NCBI GenBank assembly: GCA_019112945.1
Contig: DXIJ01000114.1
Coordinates: 1 to 39,440 of the forward strand
From: Candidatus Monoglobus merdigallinarum
GTDB lineage: Bacteria > Bacillota > Clostridia > Monoglobales > Monoglobaceae
Direction of reading: 5' to 3'
Length of the DNA stretch: 39,440 bases
Part shown: positions 8,553 through 16,612 of the stretch, piece after piece
Layout of the letters: each line of letters begins with the position of its first letter
Numbering within the stretch: position 1 is the first letter of the stretch
Program-made: the position numbers and the translations under genes
The notes under the pieces: model-generated
Told to the model about the DNA's origin: nothing
What the model saw: only the letters and a program-made list of their open reading frames with translations
Database searches by the model: none

Positions 8553-9710
8553 TTATTTATACAGCAGCCTGTAGAGCGCCTGGCTGAAGCCGAACTCCTC
8601 CATAAGCGCCTCGGCCTTGGCCTTGGCAAGGGCTCTTTTTTCCGGAGGCGAATTATGCCTCACCGCTCTGATAAGCAGATTTTTGGGCGAATGCTCCATA
8701 TCCACAAATTCAAGCAGCTGCACCCTGTACCCCTGCGCCTCAAGCAGCTTGCCGCGTATAGCGTCGGTCGCCAGTGCGGAAAACCGCTCCTTTATCAGGC
8801 CGTAATCGGTCAGCGCCGAGAGCTTATCGGTTTTTATCTGCGCATTGAGCTCATGCTGGCAGCACGGGACGGACATGATTATATCCGCGCCCCACTCTAT
8901 ACCGCTGCACAGTGCGTAATCTGTAGCGGTATCGCACGCGTGCAGGGTTATTATCATATCCGGCCTGAACGCCGGGCGGTAGCCGTTTATGTCCCCGACC
9001 TCGAAGCTCAGCCCGTCATAGCCGTATTTTTCCGCAAGGGCAGCGCATTTTTTTATCACATCGCTTTTGAGGTCAAGGCCGGTTATGTGCGCCTTGATAT
9101 TTTTTATCTCAGTCAGGTAGTAGTAGAGGATGAACGTCAGGTACGACTTTCCGCAGCCGAAGTCGAGAATGTTTATGCTGCTGCGCTCGCCGATAACATC
9201 ATCTATGAGCTCAACAAACCTGTTTATCTGGCGTTACTTGTCATACATGGAGTTTACGACCCTGCCGTCCTTTGTGAACACGCCTAAGTCAACGAGAGGC
9301 GGGATATACGTATCCTGCTTCAGCAGATAGTTCTTCTCCCGGTTGTTCCCGCCGATACCTGCGCCGCCTCTGTCCGCCGCCTTTTTTATGCAGCTCACCT
9401 TACCCTTTTTTGAGATCTTCAGCATGTAATAGCTCCCTGCGCTCCATGCGTCCAGCTGCCGAAAGCCGTTTTCCGAGATCAACTCTGCTACAGCAGAGAC
9501 CGGTTCGCCGGACGGAATATTTTTGTGGAACGCCTGCTTGTCGCTGAAAAGCTCGATCTGATACTTTTCTCCGCCGCCGATATTGCGCAGGGTCAGCTCC
9601 GCTCTTTTGTACTTTGCGGTTTTAAGACGCGGATTGCTCACGACCGCCCTCAATATCCTGTCCGAAAAAACATCTTTAAGGCTGCTTACTATATGCAAAT
9701 TATTTTCCAT
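8553..9710 (-). pseudogene. Class I SAM-dependent methyltransferase interrupted by one in-frame TAA
   Basis: A 385-codon reading frame is continuous except for a single TAA at 9236-9234 (codon 159). Before it is an N-terminal domain ending DGRVVNSMYDK. Directly after it, in the same frame, comes [20 protein letters not shown]. The SAM-binding core then follows: [15 protein letters not shown] (motif I), [18 protein letters not shown] and [16 protein letters not shown], then [11 protein letters not shown]. Relatives as I recall them read YDK-x-x-QINRF without a stop, so one substitution (AAA/AAG to TAA) explains it. No frameshift is involved and both halves remain intact, so the lesion is recent, a sequencing error, or read through. 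An internal restart at ATG 9059 would lack motif I. Substrate unknown; RNA is possible. Confidence 0.85.
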
Positions 9711-9823
9711 TTTTCAAAACTCCTTAAGTAGGGGCGCTGCCCCGTAATATGGCGATTTAAGCAAATGCTGCGCCCATGCTTAAAAATCAAGCGGAAGCCG
9801 CCGGTGAGGCGGAGGACGTCTTG

Positions 9824-10540
9824 TTATATTACAAATCCGCCGTTTACGCCAAAGACCTGCCCGGTTATAAAGGCTCCGCCGCCGCCCGCAAGGAAGCAGG
9901 CAAGTCCCGCCACGTCCTCCGGCGTGCCTATCCGCATCAGCGGCGTCTCGCCGATAAGCCCGCGCCTTGTCTCCGCGTCCAGCTCCATGTTCATATCGGT
10001 ATCGATAAGCCCGGGAGCTATGGCGTTTACACGTATGCCCGAGGGGCCGAGTTCCTTGGCAAGAGCCTTGGTCAGCCCGATAAGCCCCGCCTTTGAAGCG
10101 GAATACGCCGCCTCGCACGATGCTCCCGAGACCCCCCACATAGACGAGATGTTGATGATGCAGCCGTCCTTTTTGTTTATCATATATCCGAGCGCTGCCT
10201 TTGTCACCCGGTACGCTCCGCCAAGATTTACATTGATTATTCTCTGCCACTCGCTCTCGCTGCAGTCGGTCATAAGCGATATCTTTGAGATACCGGCATT
10301 GTTCACCAGAACATCAACACCGCCGAAGCGGCTGTTTATCTGCTCAAACATTGCCCCGACCTCCTCCGGACTGCCGACGTCCGCCCGCAGCGCGGCAGCG
10401 CCTATGCGCGAAGCCAGAGACTCCGCCGCCTCTTTTGAACTGTTGTAGTTTATTATCACTCTGTATCCGCTTGCGGCAAATTTTTCGGCCATCGCCGCGC
10501 CTATCCCGCGCGAGCCTCCGGTTACCAATACAGTTTTCAT
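9824..10540 (-). CDS. FabG-like short-chain dehydrogenase/reductase
   Basis: NAD(P)H-dependent oxidoreductase of the classical SDR family, closest in pattern to 3-oxoacyl-ACP reductase. 238 aa. The nucleotide-binding motif is TGGSRGIG (residues 7-14), followed by NNAGIS. The catalytic Ser is in INISSMWG, and the Tyr/Lys pair is in YSASKAG. The C-terminus FGVNGGFVI is typical of FabG-type proteins. It is not in a fab cluster: it stands alone between the methyltransferase pseudogene and a repeat island. A dedicated fatty-acid role is therefore uncertain and another carbonyl substrate is possible. Confidence 0.88.
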   Translation of the reverse strand: MKTVLVTGGSRGIGAAMAEKFAASGYRVIINYNSSKEAAESLASRIGAAALRADVGSPEEVGAMFEQINSRFGGVDVLVNNAGISKISLMTDCSESEWQRIINVNLGGAYRVTKAALGYMINKKDGCIINISSMWGVSGASCEAAYSASKAGLIGLTKALAKELGPSGIRVNAIAPGLIDTDMNMELDAETRRGLIGETPLMRIGTPEDVAGLACFLAGGGGAFITGQVFGVNGGFVI

Positions 10541-10562
10541 AGCTTCTTCACCTTATCTTTAC

Positions 10563-10591
10563 ATTATAGTTTCTGACCGCTAAATCTTAAT
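10563..10591 (-). promoter_or_regulatory. Possible promoter of the SDR gene
   Basis: A clear -10 TATAAT on the minus strand (10563-10568). The -35 is weak: ATTAAG at 17 bp or TTAAGA at 16 bp. About 22 bp upstream of the start codon. Confidence 0.4.
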
Positions 10592-10631
10592 CCATAAAAA
10601 CACGGCTCCCCATCAGCCGAGCTGCCATTAC

Positions 10632-10718
10632 CTGCCGAGGTTTGGATCTATCCTAAGTTTTAGGATAGCAGACAATACCATGCAAAGGTGTTATGCAAAC
10701 TGCGGCAGGCGAACGTAG
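10632..10718. repeat. 87-bp direct repeat, copy 1
   Basis: Nearly identical (about two mismatches) to 11218-11304. It contains the hairpin TATCCTA-AGTT-TTAGGATA and ends in GGCAGGCGAACGTAG, which is also the left arm of the palindromic element at 10694-10845. Confidence 0.85.
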
Positions 10719-10845
10719 TGAGCGCGGAGGTGCGCAGACACGGACGGATTTATAACTAAACGAATTATGCAATCTTTAATTTTTGCCTCTCCCTCGCCTC
10801 CGCACCTATCGCGTTCGCCTAAAGGCTCACCTGCCGAGGTTTGGG
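10694..10845. repeat. MITE-like imperfect palindrome, copy B
   Basis: Left arm TGCAAACTGCGGCAGGCGAA, AT-rich core with AACTAAACGAATTATGCAAT, right arm ending GGCTCACCTGCCGAGGTTTG. The reverse complement of 27632-27785 matches it along the whole length, including the core. So these are two copies of one element in opposite orientation, not chance palindromes. Confidence 0.8.
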
Positions 10846-10916
10846 TCAGCACCTTTTACTAAGTGCTGTATGTGTAGATTTAGGCATCAAATCAGCCCGT
10901 CACGTCCTAATCCCTG

Positions 10917-11030
10917 CGTCAAAGCAAGCTCTGTATCGTTCTTTTCCACCTCTTAGGTGGAAATTCGCTCACGCCGCTGCCTCTCCTCTCAAACCGAAAC
11001 CCGCTGCCGCTGGGCTTTCGGTTTGTAACC
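10917..11030. repeat. Hairpin-rich repeat module 2, divergent copy
   Basis: Begins GTCAAAGCAAGCTC and ends with an inverted pair, AACCGAAA and TTTCGGTT, around CCCGCTGCCGCTGGGC. It has the same layout as 11093-11204 but a different arm sequence. Compensated changes in the arms suggest that structure rather than sequence is preserved. Confidence 0.6.
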
Positions 11031-11092
11031 CATGGTATTCCTATGGGGCTGTCTGATAAACTTTCTTAAAAACCGTTCCTCGCCTCCGCACC

Positions 11093-11204
11093 GCGTCAAA
11101 GCAAGCTCCGCTTGTTCGTTTCCGTGCAAAGCACGAAAAGCTCACCCGCTCCGCTGCTTTTCCTTTCAAACAAAAGTCCGCTGCGCTGGGACTTTTGCTT
11201 GGTT
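11093..11204. repeat. Hairpin-rich repeat module 2
   Basis: A string of small inverted repeats: CAAGCTCCGCTTG, CGTGCAAAGCACG, and AAAAGTCCGCTGCGCTGGGACTTTT. Inverted full copy at 27174-27284 and partial copy at 27880-27922. Non-coding. Confidence 0.8.
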
Positions 11205-11217
11205 AAGCAGGACTTGT

Positions 11218-11304
11218 CTGCCGAAGTTTGGATCTATCCTAGGTTTTAGGATAGCAGACAATACCATGCAAAGGTGTTATGCAAACTGCGGCAGGCGAAC
11301 GTAG
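11218..11304. repeat. 87-bp direct repeat, copy 2
   Basis: Second copy of 10632-10718. After GAACGTAG it diverges into unrelated sequence, so it is a truncated palindromic element. The 586-bp offset between copies could allow deletion of the interval by recombination. Nothing else coding is seen in 10541-11439. Confidence 0.85.
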
Positions 11305-11365
11305 CTTGCATCAATCCCAAAGATTTCGGATTACGCATAGAATGCAGCTTTTATAAAATGCAGGC

Positions 11366-11383
11366 AACGCCTTGCAAGGCGTT
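11366..11383. repeat. Perfect 18-bp palindrome AACGCCTTGCAAGGCGTT
   Basis: Perfectly self-complementary and lying just downstream of the lysC terminator on the minus strand. Sister palindromes with an AACGCTTTGCGCAAAGCGTT core occur at 27473-27490 and 27785-27808. Confidence 0.75.
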
Positions 11384-11389
11384 ATATAT

Positions 11390-11432
11390 AAAAACAGACA
11401 CGAGTCCGCCGCATTGACAGCGGAGCCGTGCC
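11390..11432 (-). terminator. Intrinsic terminator of the threonine operon
   Basis: Minus strand: the arm at 11420-11432 pairs with the arm at 11397-11409 with a small internal loop, followed by TGTTTTTATATA. It lies immediately past the lysC stop. Confidence 0.8.
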
Positions 11433-11439
11433 CTTTTGT

Positions 11440-12645
11440 TTAAATATCGAACTTATCGTGGATCACTCTGACTGCTCTTTCGGCGTTTTCAAGTTTGATA
11501 AGCACTGACACCTTTATCTCTGAGGTCGATATCATGTGAATGTTTATGTCGTTGTCATAGAGCGCCTCAAACATTTTTGCGGCAACGCCCGGATTGTTTA
11601 CCATACCGGCGCCGACGATAGAAACCTTTGACAGATCGTCCCTGTGCGTCACCTCATCATAGTTGAGGATATTTTTAAGCTTTTTTATTACCTCAAGCGT
11701 CTTTTTCTCGTTATCTCTGGTAACGGTAAAGGCAATATCCTTTGTGCCGTGGCGGCCTACCGACTGGAGGATCATATCCACATTCACATTTTCACGCGCA
11801 AGCTCCGAAAAAACTCTGAAAGCGATACCCGGCTTGTCTTCAAGACCGACTATTGCAATTCTCGCAACGTCATTATCGCGCGTTACACCTCTTATCAACA
11901 TTTTTTCCACGTTTACTACCTCCTTAACAAGAGTGCCCGGCACTCGCTCAAAACTTGATTTAACTTCCAGTTCAACATTATATTTCTTAGCCATTTCAAC
12001 GCTTCTGTTATGCAGCACGTTTGCACCGAGGCTCGCAAGCTCCAGCATTTCATCATAAGTTATCTCATCGAGTTTTTTAGCATTCTCACAAATCCTCGGG
12101 TCTGCCGTGTACACTCCGTCAACGTCCGTATATATCTCGCACTTGTCAGCATGAAGAGCCGCAGCTATAGCGACCGCAGAAGTGTCGCTTCCGCCTCTGC
12201 CCAGGGTCGTAATGTCGTCATACTTGTCTATTCCCTGAAAACCCGCAACAACGATTATCTTACGCCTGTCGAGCTCTGAGCGCATACGCTCGGTATCTAT
12301 GTTGTTTATACGCGCATTGCCCGAGGTGGCGTTGGTGTTAAACCCTGCCTGCCAGCCGGTAAGCGATACTACCGGACAGCCAATCTTCTCGATGGCCATG
12401 GCAAGCAATGCGATAGAAATCTGCTCGCCGCTTGACAGAAGCATATCCATCTCGCGCTTTGAAGCGTCAGGGTTTATCTCGTTTGCTTTTTCGATTAAAT
12501 CATCGGTTGTGTCTCCCTGTGCCGATACCACAGCCACAACCCGGTTCCCGGCTCTGTAGGTCTCGGTTATGCGCTCCGCAACATTCATTACCTTTGCCGC
12601 ATCGGCAACCGAACTGCCTCCGAATTTTTGAACGATAAGTGCCAA
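11440..12645 (-). CDS. lysC: Aspartate kinase
   Basis: Phosphorylates aspartate, the first step to threonine, methionine, lysine and diaminopimelate. Start is the TTG at 12645, giving MALIVQKFGGSSVADAAKV (401 aa). AGGAGGG lies just upstream, and a further 15-codon extension has no such site. Kinase motifs are VQKFGGSSV, TTLGRGGSDTSAVA and EIYTDVDGVYTADPR. Two C-terminal ACT domains (from about 255 on, IAIVGLEDKPGIAF and VSIVGAGMVNNPGVAAKMF) provide feedback inhibition by lysine and/or threonine. It is the last gene of DUF1015-hom-thrB-lysC, which suggests threonine as the main output. Confidence 0.97.
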   Translation of the reverse strand: MALIVQKFGGSSVADAAKVMNVAERITETYRAGNRVVAVVSAQGDTTDDLIEKANEINPDASKREMDMLLSSGEQISIALLAMAIEKIGCPVVSLTGWQAGFNTNATSGNARINNIDTERMRSELDRRKIIVVAGFQGIDKYDDITTLGRGGSDTSAVAIAAALHADKCEIYTDVDGVYTADPRICENAKKLDEITYDEMLELASLGANVLHNRSVEMAKKYNVELEVKSSFERVPGTLVKEVVNVEKMLIRGVTRDNDVARIAIVGLEDKPGIAFRVFSELARENVNVDMILQSVGRHGTKDIAFTVTRDNEKKTLEVIKKLKNILNYDEVTHRDDLSKVSIVGAGMVNNPGVAAKMFEALYDNDINIHMISTSEIKVSVLIKLENAERAVRVIHDKFDI

Positions 12646-12692
12646 AAAAATCCCTCCTGTTATTTTGCTCCGCAGCCCTAAAGGCTGCAATA

Positions 12693-13601
12693 TCAGTTAT
12701 TTTCAATTATGCTTGCTCCGATATTGTCGGGGCTTAAAATGTGAAGTTTCCAATCTTTCATTTTATCCAAAAGCACACGGCTTATACTGCACCCGAAAGC
12801 CCGGTTGTCCGCTTCGATTATCGCTATGATAGTAGGCCCCGCACCGCTGAGGTATACGCCCAGGGCTCCGTTGTCATAGCACAGCCTGAACAGACTGTCC
12901 ATATTAGGTATCAGCCGCCGCCTGTAGTTCTGGTGCAGCTTGTCGCCGACCGCCGTTCTGATGTTCTCATACTTGCCGGATATAAGGCTTGCTGTGAGCA
13001 GCGCGCTGTGCCCGGTGTTATACACCGCGTCTCCGTGTGGAACCGATTTCGGCAGCACCCCCCGCGACTTTTTTGTCTGAAGATAAAAATCCGGTACAAG
13101 CGCCGCAAAACGCAGCGCCTTGTCATCAAGCTCGGTCTTTACATACCGTATAGCGTTTTTTGTCATAACATTGACAGTAAAACCGCCGAGCAGCGCCGGG
13201 GTAACATTGTCGGGGTGACCCTCTATATCAGCGGCAAGTTTTAAAAGCTCATCCATCGAAAGTTCGTCTCCGCACAGCCTGTTTGCCGCAACTATCCCTC
13301 CGACTATCCCTGCGCTGCTGCTGCCCAGCCCGCGCGTGACCATGATGTTGTTTTTAAGGGTCAGTTTCAGACCCCGGGGCTTATACCCGGTAATATCGAA
13401 AACACGCTTCATTGACCTGTATACCAGGTTGTTCTCGTTTTCGGGCAGGAAACTTTTGGAACTGTCGGTTATTTTTATTGTGAGGCCGGCGCCGCCGGTC
13501 TCCTCAGCTGTTACATAGTTATAGAGCCCCAAGGCTATACCCATGCTGTCAAAACCCGGACCTATGTTTGCCGACGTTGCCGGAACTCTGACTTTGACCA
13601 T
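12693..13601 (-). CDS. thrB: Homoserine kinase
   Basis: GHMP kinase that makes O-phosphohomoserine for threonine synthase. 302 aa, standard. Visible are VPATSANIGPGFDSMGIAL at the N-terminus, the ATP-binding Gly-rich loop TRGLGSSSAGIVGG, and the C-terminal motif YLSGAGPTIIAI. Two bp downstream of hom, so translation is probably coupled; 47 bp separate it from lysC. Threonine synthase (thrC) is not in the window. Confidence 0.97.
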   Translation of the reverse strand: MVKVRVPATSANIGPGFDSMGIALGLYNYVTAEETGGAGLTIKITDSSKSFLPENENNLVYRSMKRVFDITGYKPRGLKLTLKNNIMVTRGLGSSSAGIVGGIVAANRLCGDELSMDELLKLAADIEGHPDNVTPALLGGFTVNVMTKNAIRYVKTELDDKALRFAALVPDFYLQTKKSRGVLPKSVPHGDAVYNTGHSALLTASLISGKYENIRTAVGDKLHQNYRRRLIPNMDSLFRLCYDNGALGVYLSGAGPTIIAIIEADNRAFGCSISRVLLDKMKDWKLHILSPDNIGASIIENN

Positions 13602-13603
13602 GT

Positions 13604-14821
13604 TTATTCAGCCACCAATCTAATCTTATTTAAAAGCTCGTACTTCGCAAGCGGACCGTCTAAAAGCGCTTCAAAATCATACTCCGTCATACTGGGAGAT
13701 ACCACTGCGAACTCGTCCGCATACTCGGCGCCGTCCAGGGTTATAACGTCAAAGCCGTCTCCCGAGAACGGCTCTTCGCCGTTCCTTTTAAACCTTGCGT
13801 AAAATCTGCCGGGCAGGGTCTTGGAATCGAGAAGATACCCATCCTCTCCCTCGCTCCAGCCCAGACGTATATGTTTCTGCTTATGCTTTACGGTATCGAT
13901 TATATCCGACAGCACTGCGCTTGCCGTCGGCAGCGCACCTGCTCCGCGTCCGTAGAACATGACGTCTCCCAGACCCTCGCCGCGCACCATGATACCGTTA
14001 AAGACATCGTCAATGCCGGCAAGCGGGTGCGACGACTTCAGGATAGCCGGGCAAACCATGGCATACACACCGTTTTCGGCTCTGGAAGTCATACCGAGAA
14101 GCTTTATCACAGAATCGAATTTAGCGGCATACGCCACGTCTTCCAGTGTAATGCCCGATATTCCCTCGCATGGGATCTCGTCGCTGTTTACATACTTTCC
14201 GAACGCCAAAGACGCCAATATTGCCGTCTTTCGGCAGGTGTCAAAGCCCTCAACGTCCGCAGTCGGATCCTTTTCGGCATAGCCGTTTTCCTGAGCGCCC
14301 TTTAGCGCCTCCTCAAACGAGGCGCCGTTCTTTATCATCTGGGTCAGGATATAGTTGGTTGTACCGTTCAGTATGCCGTAAATATCGGTAAGTTCATTCG
14401 CCGCAAGGCTCGTATAAAGAGGCCTGATAATCGGTATTCCTCCGCCGACGCTGGCCTCAAACAGATAGTTTACATTGTTCTCCTCGGCAAGCCTGAGCAG
14501 CTCGGTGCCGTGCTTTGCCACAAGCTCCTTGTTTGAGGTAACCACGCTCTTGCCCGCCTGAAGCAGTCTTTTGGTAAAGTCGTACGCCGGGTTGGTACCG
14601 CCCATGACTTCCGCCACGACCCCTATCTCGGGGTCATTTAAAATATCCTCAAAGTCCTTGGTGAAGCACTTGTAAATGCTGTCCGGAAAATCCCGCAGAT
14701 CAAGAATTTTTGCAACAGTTATCTCTTCGCCGCTGCGGCGTTTTATCGATTCGGCATTCGTTGCTATCAGCTCGCCTACGCCGCCGCCGACAACGCCGAA
14801 GCCCATTATTCCTATTTTCAT
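13604..14821 (-). CDS. hom: Homoserine dehydrogenase
   Basis: Reduces aspartate semialdehyde to homoserine with NAD(P)H. 405 aa. Rossmann motif IGIMGFGVVGGGVGELI; core segments VTSNKELVAKHG, FEASVGGGIPIIRPL, LNGTTNYILTQM and EKDPTADVEGFD hold the known substrate residues. The C-terminal part after about residue 315 resembles a shortened ACT regulatory domain (PGRFYARFKR), somewhat shorter than the roughly 430-aa Bacillus enzyme. Placed between DUF1015 (23 bp upstream) and thrB (2 bp downstream). Confidence 0.97.
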   Translation of the reverse strand: MKIGIMGFGVVGGGVGELIATNAESIKRRSGEEITVAKILDLRDFPDSIYKCFTKDFEDILNDPEIGVVAEVMGGTNPAYDFTKRLLQAGKSVVTSNKELVAKHGTELLRLAEENNVNYLFEASVGGGIPIIRPLYTSLAANELTDIYGILNGTTNYILTQMIKNGASFEEALKGAQENGYAEKDPTADVEGFDTCRKTAILASLAFGKYVNSDEIPCEGISGITLEDVAYAAKFDSVIKLLGMTSRAENGVYAMVCPAILKSSHPLAGIDDVFNGIMVRGEGLGDVMFYGRGAGALPTASAVLSDIIDTVKHKQKHIRLGWSEGEDGYLLDSKTLPGRFYARFKRNGEEPFSGDGFDVITLDGAEYADEFAVVSPSMTEYDFEALLDGPLAKYELLNKIRLVAE

Positions 14822-14844
14822 TTGCTGTCCCCTCCGCTTTGTGT

Positions 14845-16170
14845 TTAGTTGTCAAATTTGTTTATTACTATCCCGGTGATGAGCTTTGGCCAGAAAAATG
14901 TTGACTTCTGCGGCATTTTCTCGTTTGCCAGAGAGATGTCCTTTATTTCGGAGATCTTTGTGGCGTTAATTAAAAATGCACACTGAAATTCTCCGCTCCT
15001 GACCGCCTCGACCGCCTCGGACGCACTCCTTGTATAAACAAGGTTCTGCTGCTCGGCAAGGCTCTTGTCGTCAATGCCGAAATACCTTTCAAGCACCAGC
15101 TTATGGAGAATAGTTACGTCAAGGTGCTTATAGGCGTCGCTCTTTCCCGAGATCATGTCGTCTATGATATGAACATCTTTAAGCCTCAGCAGATAGTAAT
15201 AATTATCGCCGGTATAGAATGCAAACTGCTTCTCGTCAACCGTGTTTCGCAGCTTTGTCATAATGATATCGGCATAATCGCCCTCGGTAAAATATATCTT
15301 GGACGCACTGAAATCCTCAGTCAGCATGCTTACCGTCATCTGCTCCGAAAAGTTTTTAACGTTTCTAATCATCCGGTGGGTCGGGAAGATAAACAGACCG
15401 CTGTCGTCCATTGACACAAGCATCATCATGGTATAGTCATACGGCTGCGTTCCAACCTCGGTACCGTCCTGCTCGTGCCGGATGTTTCTGTAATTCAGCG
15501 CCGTCTCGTACCTGTGATGACCGTCCGCTATGAACAGCTGCTTATTTTCAAACTTTTTGGAAATAACACCGATTATCGCCGGATCCTTGATTATCCAGAT
15601 GTTTTGTATCACATTATCGTCAGTGGTAAATGTTATGTCCGGTGCGCCGTCGGAGCACTCCGAGATAATATCCGCTATTGCCTGGTCAGGATCCATATAC
15701 AGCGAATATATCTGGCTCATGTTAGTCCCGGTCGCGGTCATAAGTCCCATCCTGTCGCGCTTAGCCTTTTTAAGCGTCTCCTCATGCGGCATTATGATCT
15801 TCTTGGAAAACTCCTCAAGTTCCACCAGCGAAATTATTCCCTTTAAGGAATGTGTCGGAGATTCCTCGTCTCCAAGCTGAAACACCTGCTCGTAGATATA
15901 AAACGCAGGTTCATCCTCAAAAACCAGTACCTGTTCGTCGATCCACTTATTGAGGTGCGCCGCGCTTCTTGTGTACTTATTGTTGTTCTCGTCATCGCTT
16001 TCAAATTCCATCCCGTAATCCAGCCGTATAATGTTGTACTCGTCCTTGTTGTAGAGTTCCTGCTGTTCCTCCGGCGTGATTATATCATACGGCGGAGCCG
16101 TGACCATGTTCAAGTCCTTAAATTTATCTGTATTATATCTTAAACCTTTAAAAGGTATTACTTTTGCCAT
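14845..16170 (-). CDS. DUF1015 family protein
   Basis: Belongs to DUF1015, whose biochemical role is not established to my knowledge. Signatures: MAKVIPFKGLRYN, VTAPPYDIITPEEQ, RLDYG, MPHEETLKKAK, LFIADGHHRYETAL and MMMLVSMDD. The ADGHHRYETA stretch is the family hallmark. Start chosen at ATG 16170 (441 aa) because AAAGGACGG precedes it; the 9-codon extension lacks support. It has its own strong promoter and is the first gene before hom, 23 bp away. It is therefore almost certainly cotranscribed with threonine biosynthesis. Elsewhere the family often sits near serine or amino-acid genes (recalled, not checked). Confidence 0.9.
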   Translation of the reverse strand: MAKVIPFKGLRYNTDKFKDLNMVTAPPYDIITPEEQQELYNKDEYNIIRLDYGMEFESDDENNNKYTRSAAHLNKWIDEQVLVFEDEPAFYIYEQVFQLGDEESPTHSLKGIISLVELEEFSKKIIMPHEETLKKAKRDRMGLMTATGTNMSQIYSLYMDPDQAIADIISECSDGAPDITFTTDDNVIQNIWIIKDPAIIGVISKKFENKQLFIADGHHRYETALNYRNIRHEQDGTEVGTQPYDYTMMMLVSMDDSGLFIFPTHRMIRNVKNFSEQMTVSMLTEDFSASKIYFTEGDYADIIMTKLRNTVDEKQFAFYTGDNYYYLLRLKDVHIIDDMISGKSDAYKHLDVTILHKLVLERYFGIDDKSLAEQQNLVYTRSASEAVEAVRSGEFQCAFLINATKISEIKDISLANEKMPQKSTFFWPKLITGIVINKFDN

Positions 16171-16234
16171 TTTTATTACCGTCCTTTCGGTATTCAAATT
16201 TATGCACGCTATTTTGCGTACAATATGGACACTT

Positions 16235-16247
16235 TACCATTATGGTA
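16235..16247. promoter_or_regulatory. Candidate operator TACCAT-T-ATGGTA
   Basis: A perfect 13-bp inverted repeat about 10 bp downstream of the -10 of the DUF1015-hom promoter, so overlapping or just past the expected transcript start. The position suits repression. The binding factor is unknown. Confidence 0.45.
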
Positions 16248-16256
16248 TCATTTTCA

Positions 16257-16285
16257 ATAATACAACATATTACGGGCATAGTCAA
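16257..16285 (-). promoter_or_regulatory. Sigma-A promoter of DUF1015-hom-thrB-lysC
   Basis: Minus strand: -35 TTGACT (16280-16285), exactly 17 bp, -10 TATTAT (16257-16262). About 87 bp upstream of the ATG. No T-box or lysine riboswitch is evident in the short leader. Confidence 0.8.
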
Positions 16286-16407
16286 GGAATATTTGAGAGA
16301 TTGGTGTAAATATTTTACCAAAAAATTTCTGAATTTTTAGATTTAATCTACAAATACTATTGTTGTAATAATAAAACAAATCAATACTTAACCGAAAGGA
16401 GTTTATC

Positions 16408-16524
16408 ATGGGAAAGTTCAGTACAGGAATGCTTTTGGGCGCTGTGTTCGGCGCAGGTCTTGTTATGCTTGACAAGAAGAATATGAAAAAAGCAAAAAAA
16501 ATGCTGCACAATATGCATATGTAG
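16408..16524 (+). CDS. 38-aa single-span membrane peptide
   Basis: Small ORF, MGKFSTGMLLGAVFGAGLVM followed by LDKKNMKKAKKMLHNMHM. A Gly-rich hydrophobic segment with glycine-zipper-like spacing (residues 6-20) is followed by a strongly basic, Met-rich tail. The ribosome site GAAAGGAG is well placed 7-8 nt before the ATG, and a terminator hairpin begins 12 bp after the stop. The composition recalls YtxH-like small proteins (a GAxxGAG core then basic residues). The real-gene call rests on the ribosome site, isolated placement and membrane-peptide logic. Function unknown. Confidence 0.7.
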   Translation: MGKFSTGMLLGAVFGAGLVMLDKKNMKKAKKMLHNMHM

Positions 16525-16530
16525 CAAAAA

Positions 16531-16576
16531 TATTGCGGGGCTGCCGAAAGTTTTTGACTCTGCTTTCGGCAGCCCC
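16531..16576. terminator. Bidirectional hairpin between the small peptide gene and dtd
   Basis: Perfect 14-bp arms GGGGCTGCCGAAAG (16537-16550) and CTTTCGGCAGCCCC (16563-16576). On the minus strand it is followed by GCAATATTTTTG, making it the dtd terminator. On the plus strand there is no U-tract, so its effect for the peptide gene is less certain. Confidence 0.8.
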
Positions 16577-16612
16577 GGCGAACGCGGACTTTGGATCGAG
16601 AATACATAGCCG

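Noticed and set aside
8517-9287. 256-aa plus-strand ORF
   Set aside because: Antisense to the methyltransferase, which has SAM motifs on the minus strand; starts in the spoIIQ terminator region.
12646-12690. 15-codon extension of aspartate kinase
   Set aside because: The family begins at ALIVQKFGGSS, and AGGAGGG lies just before the TTG at 12645.
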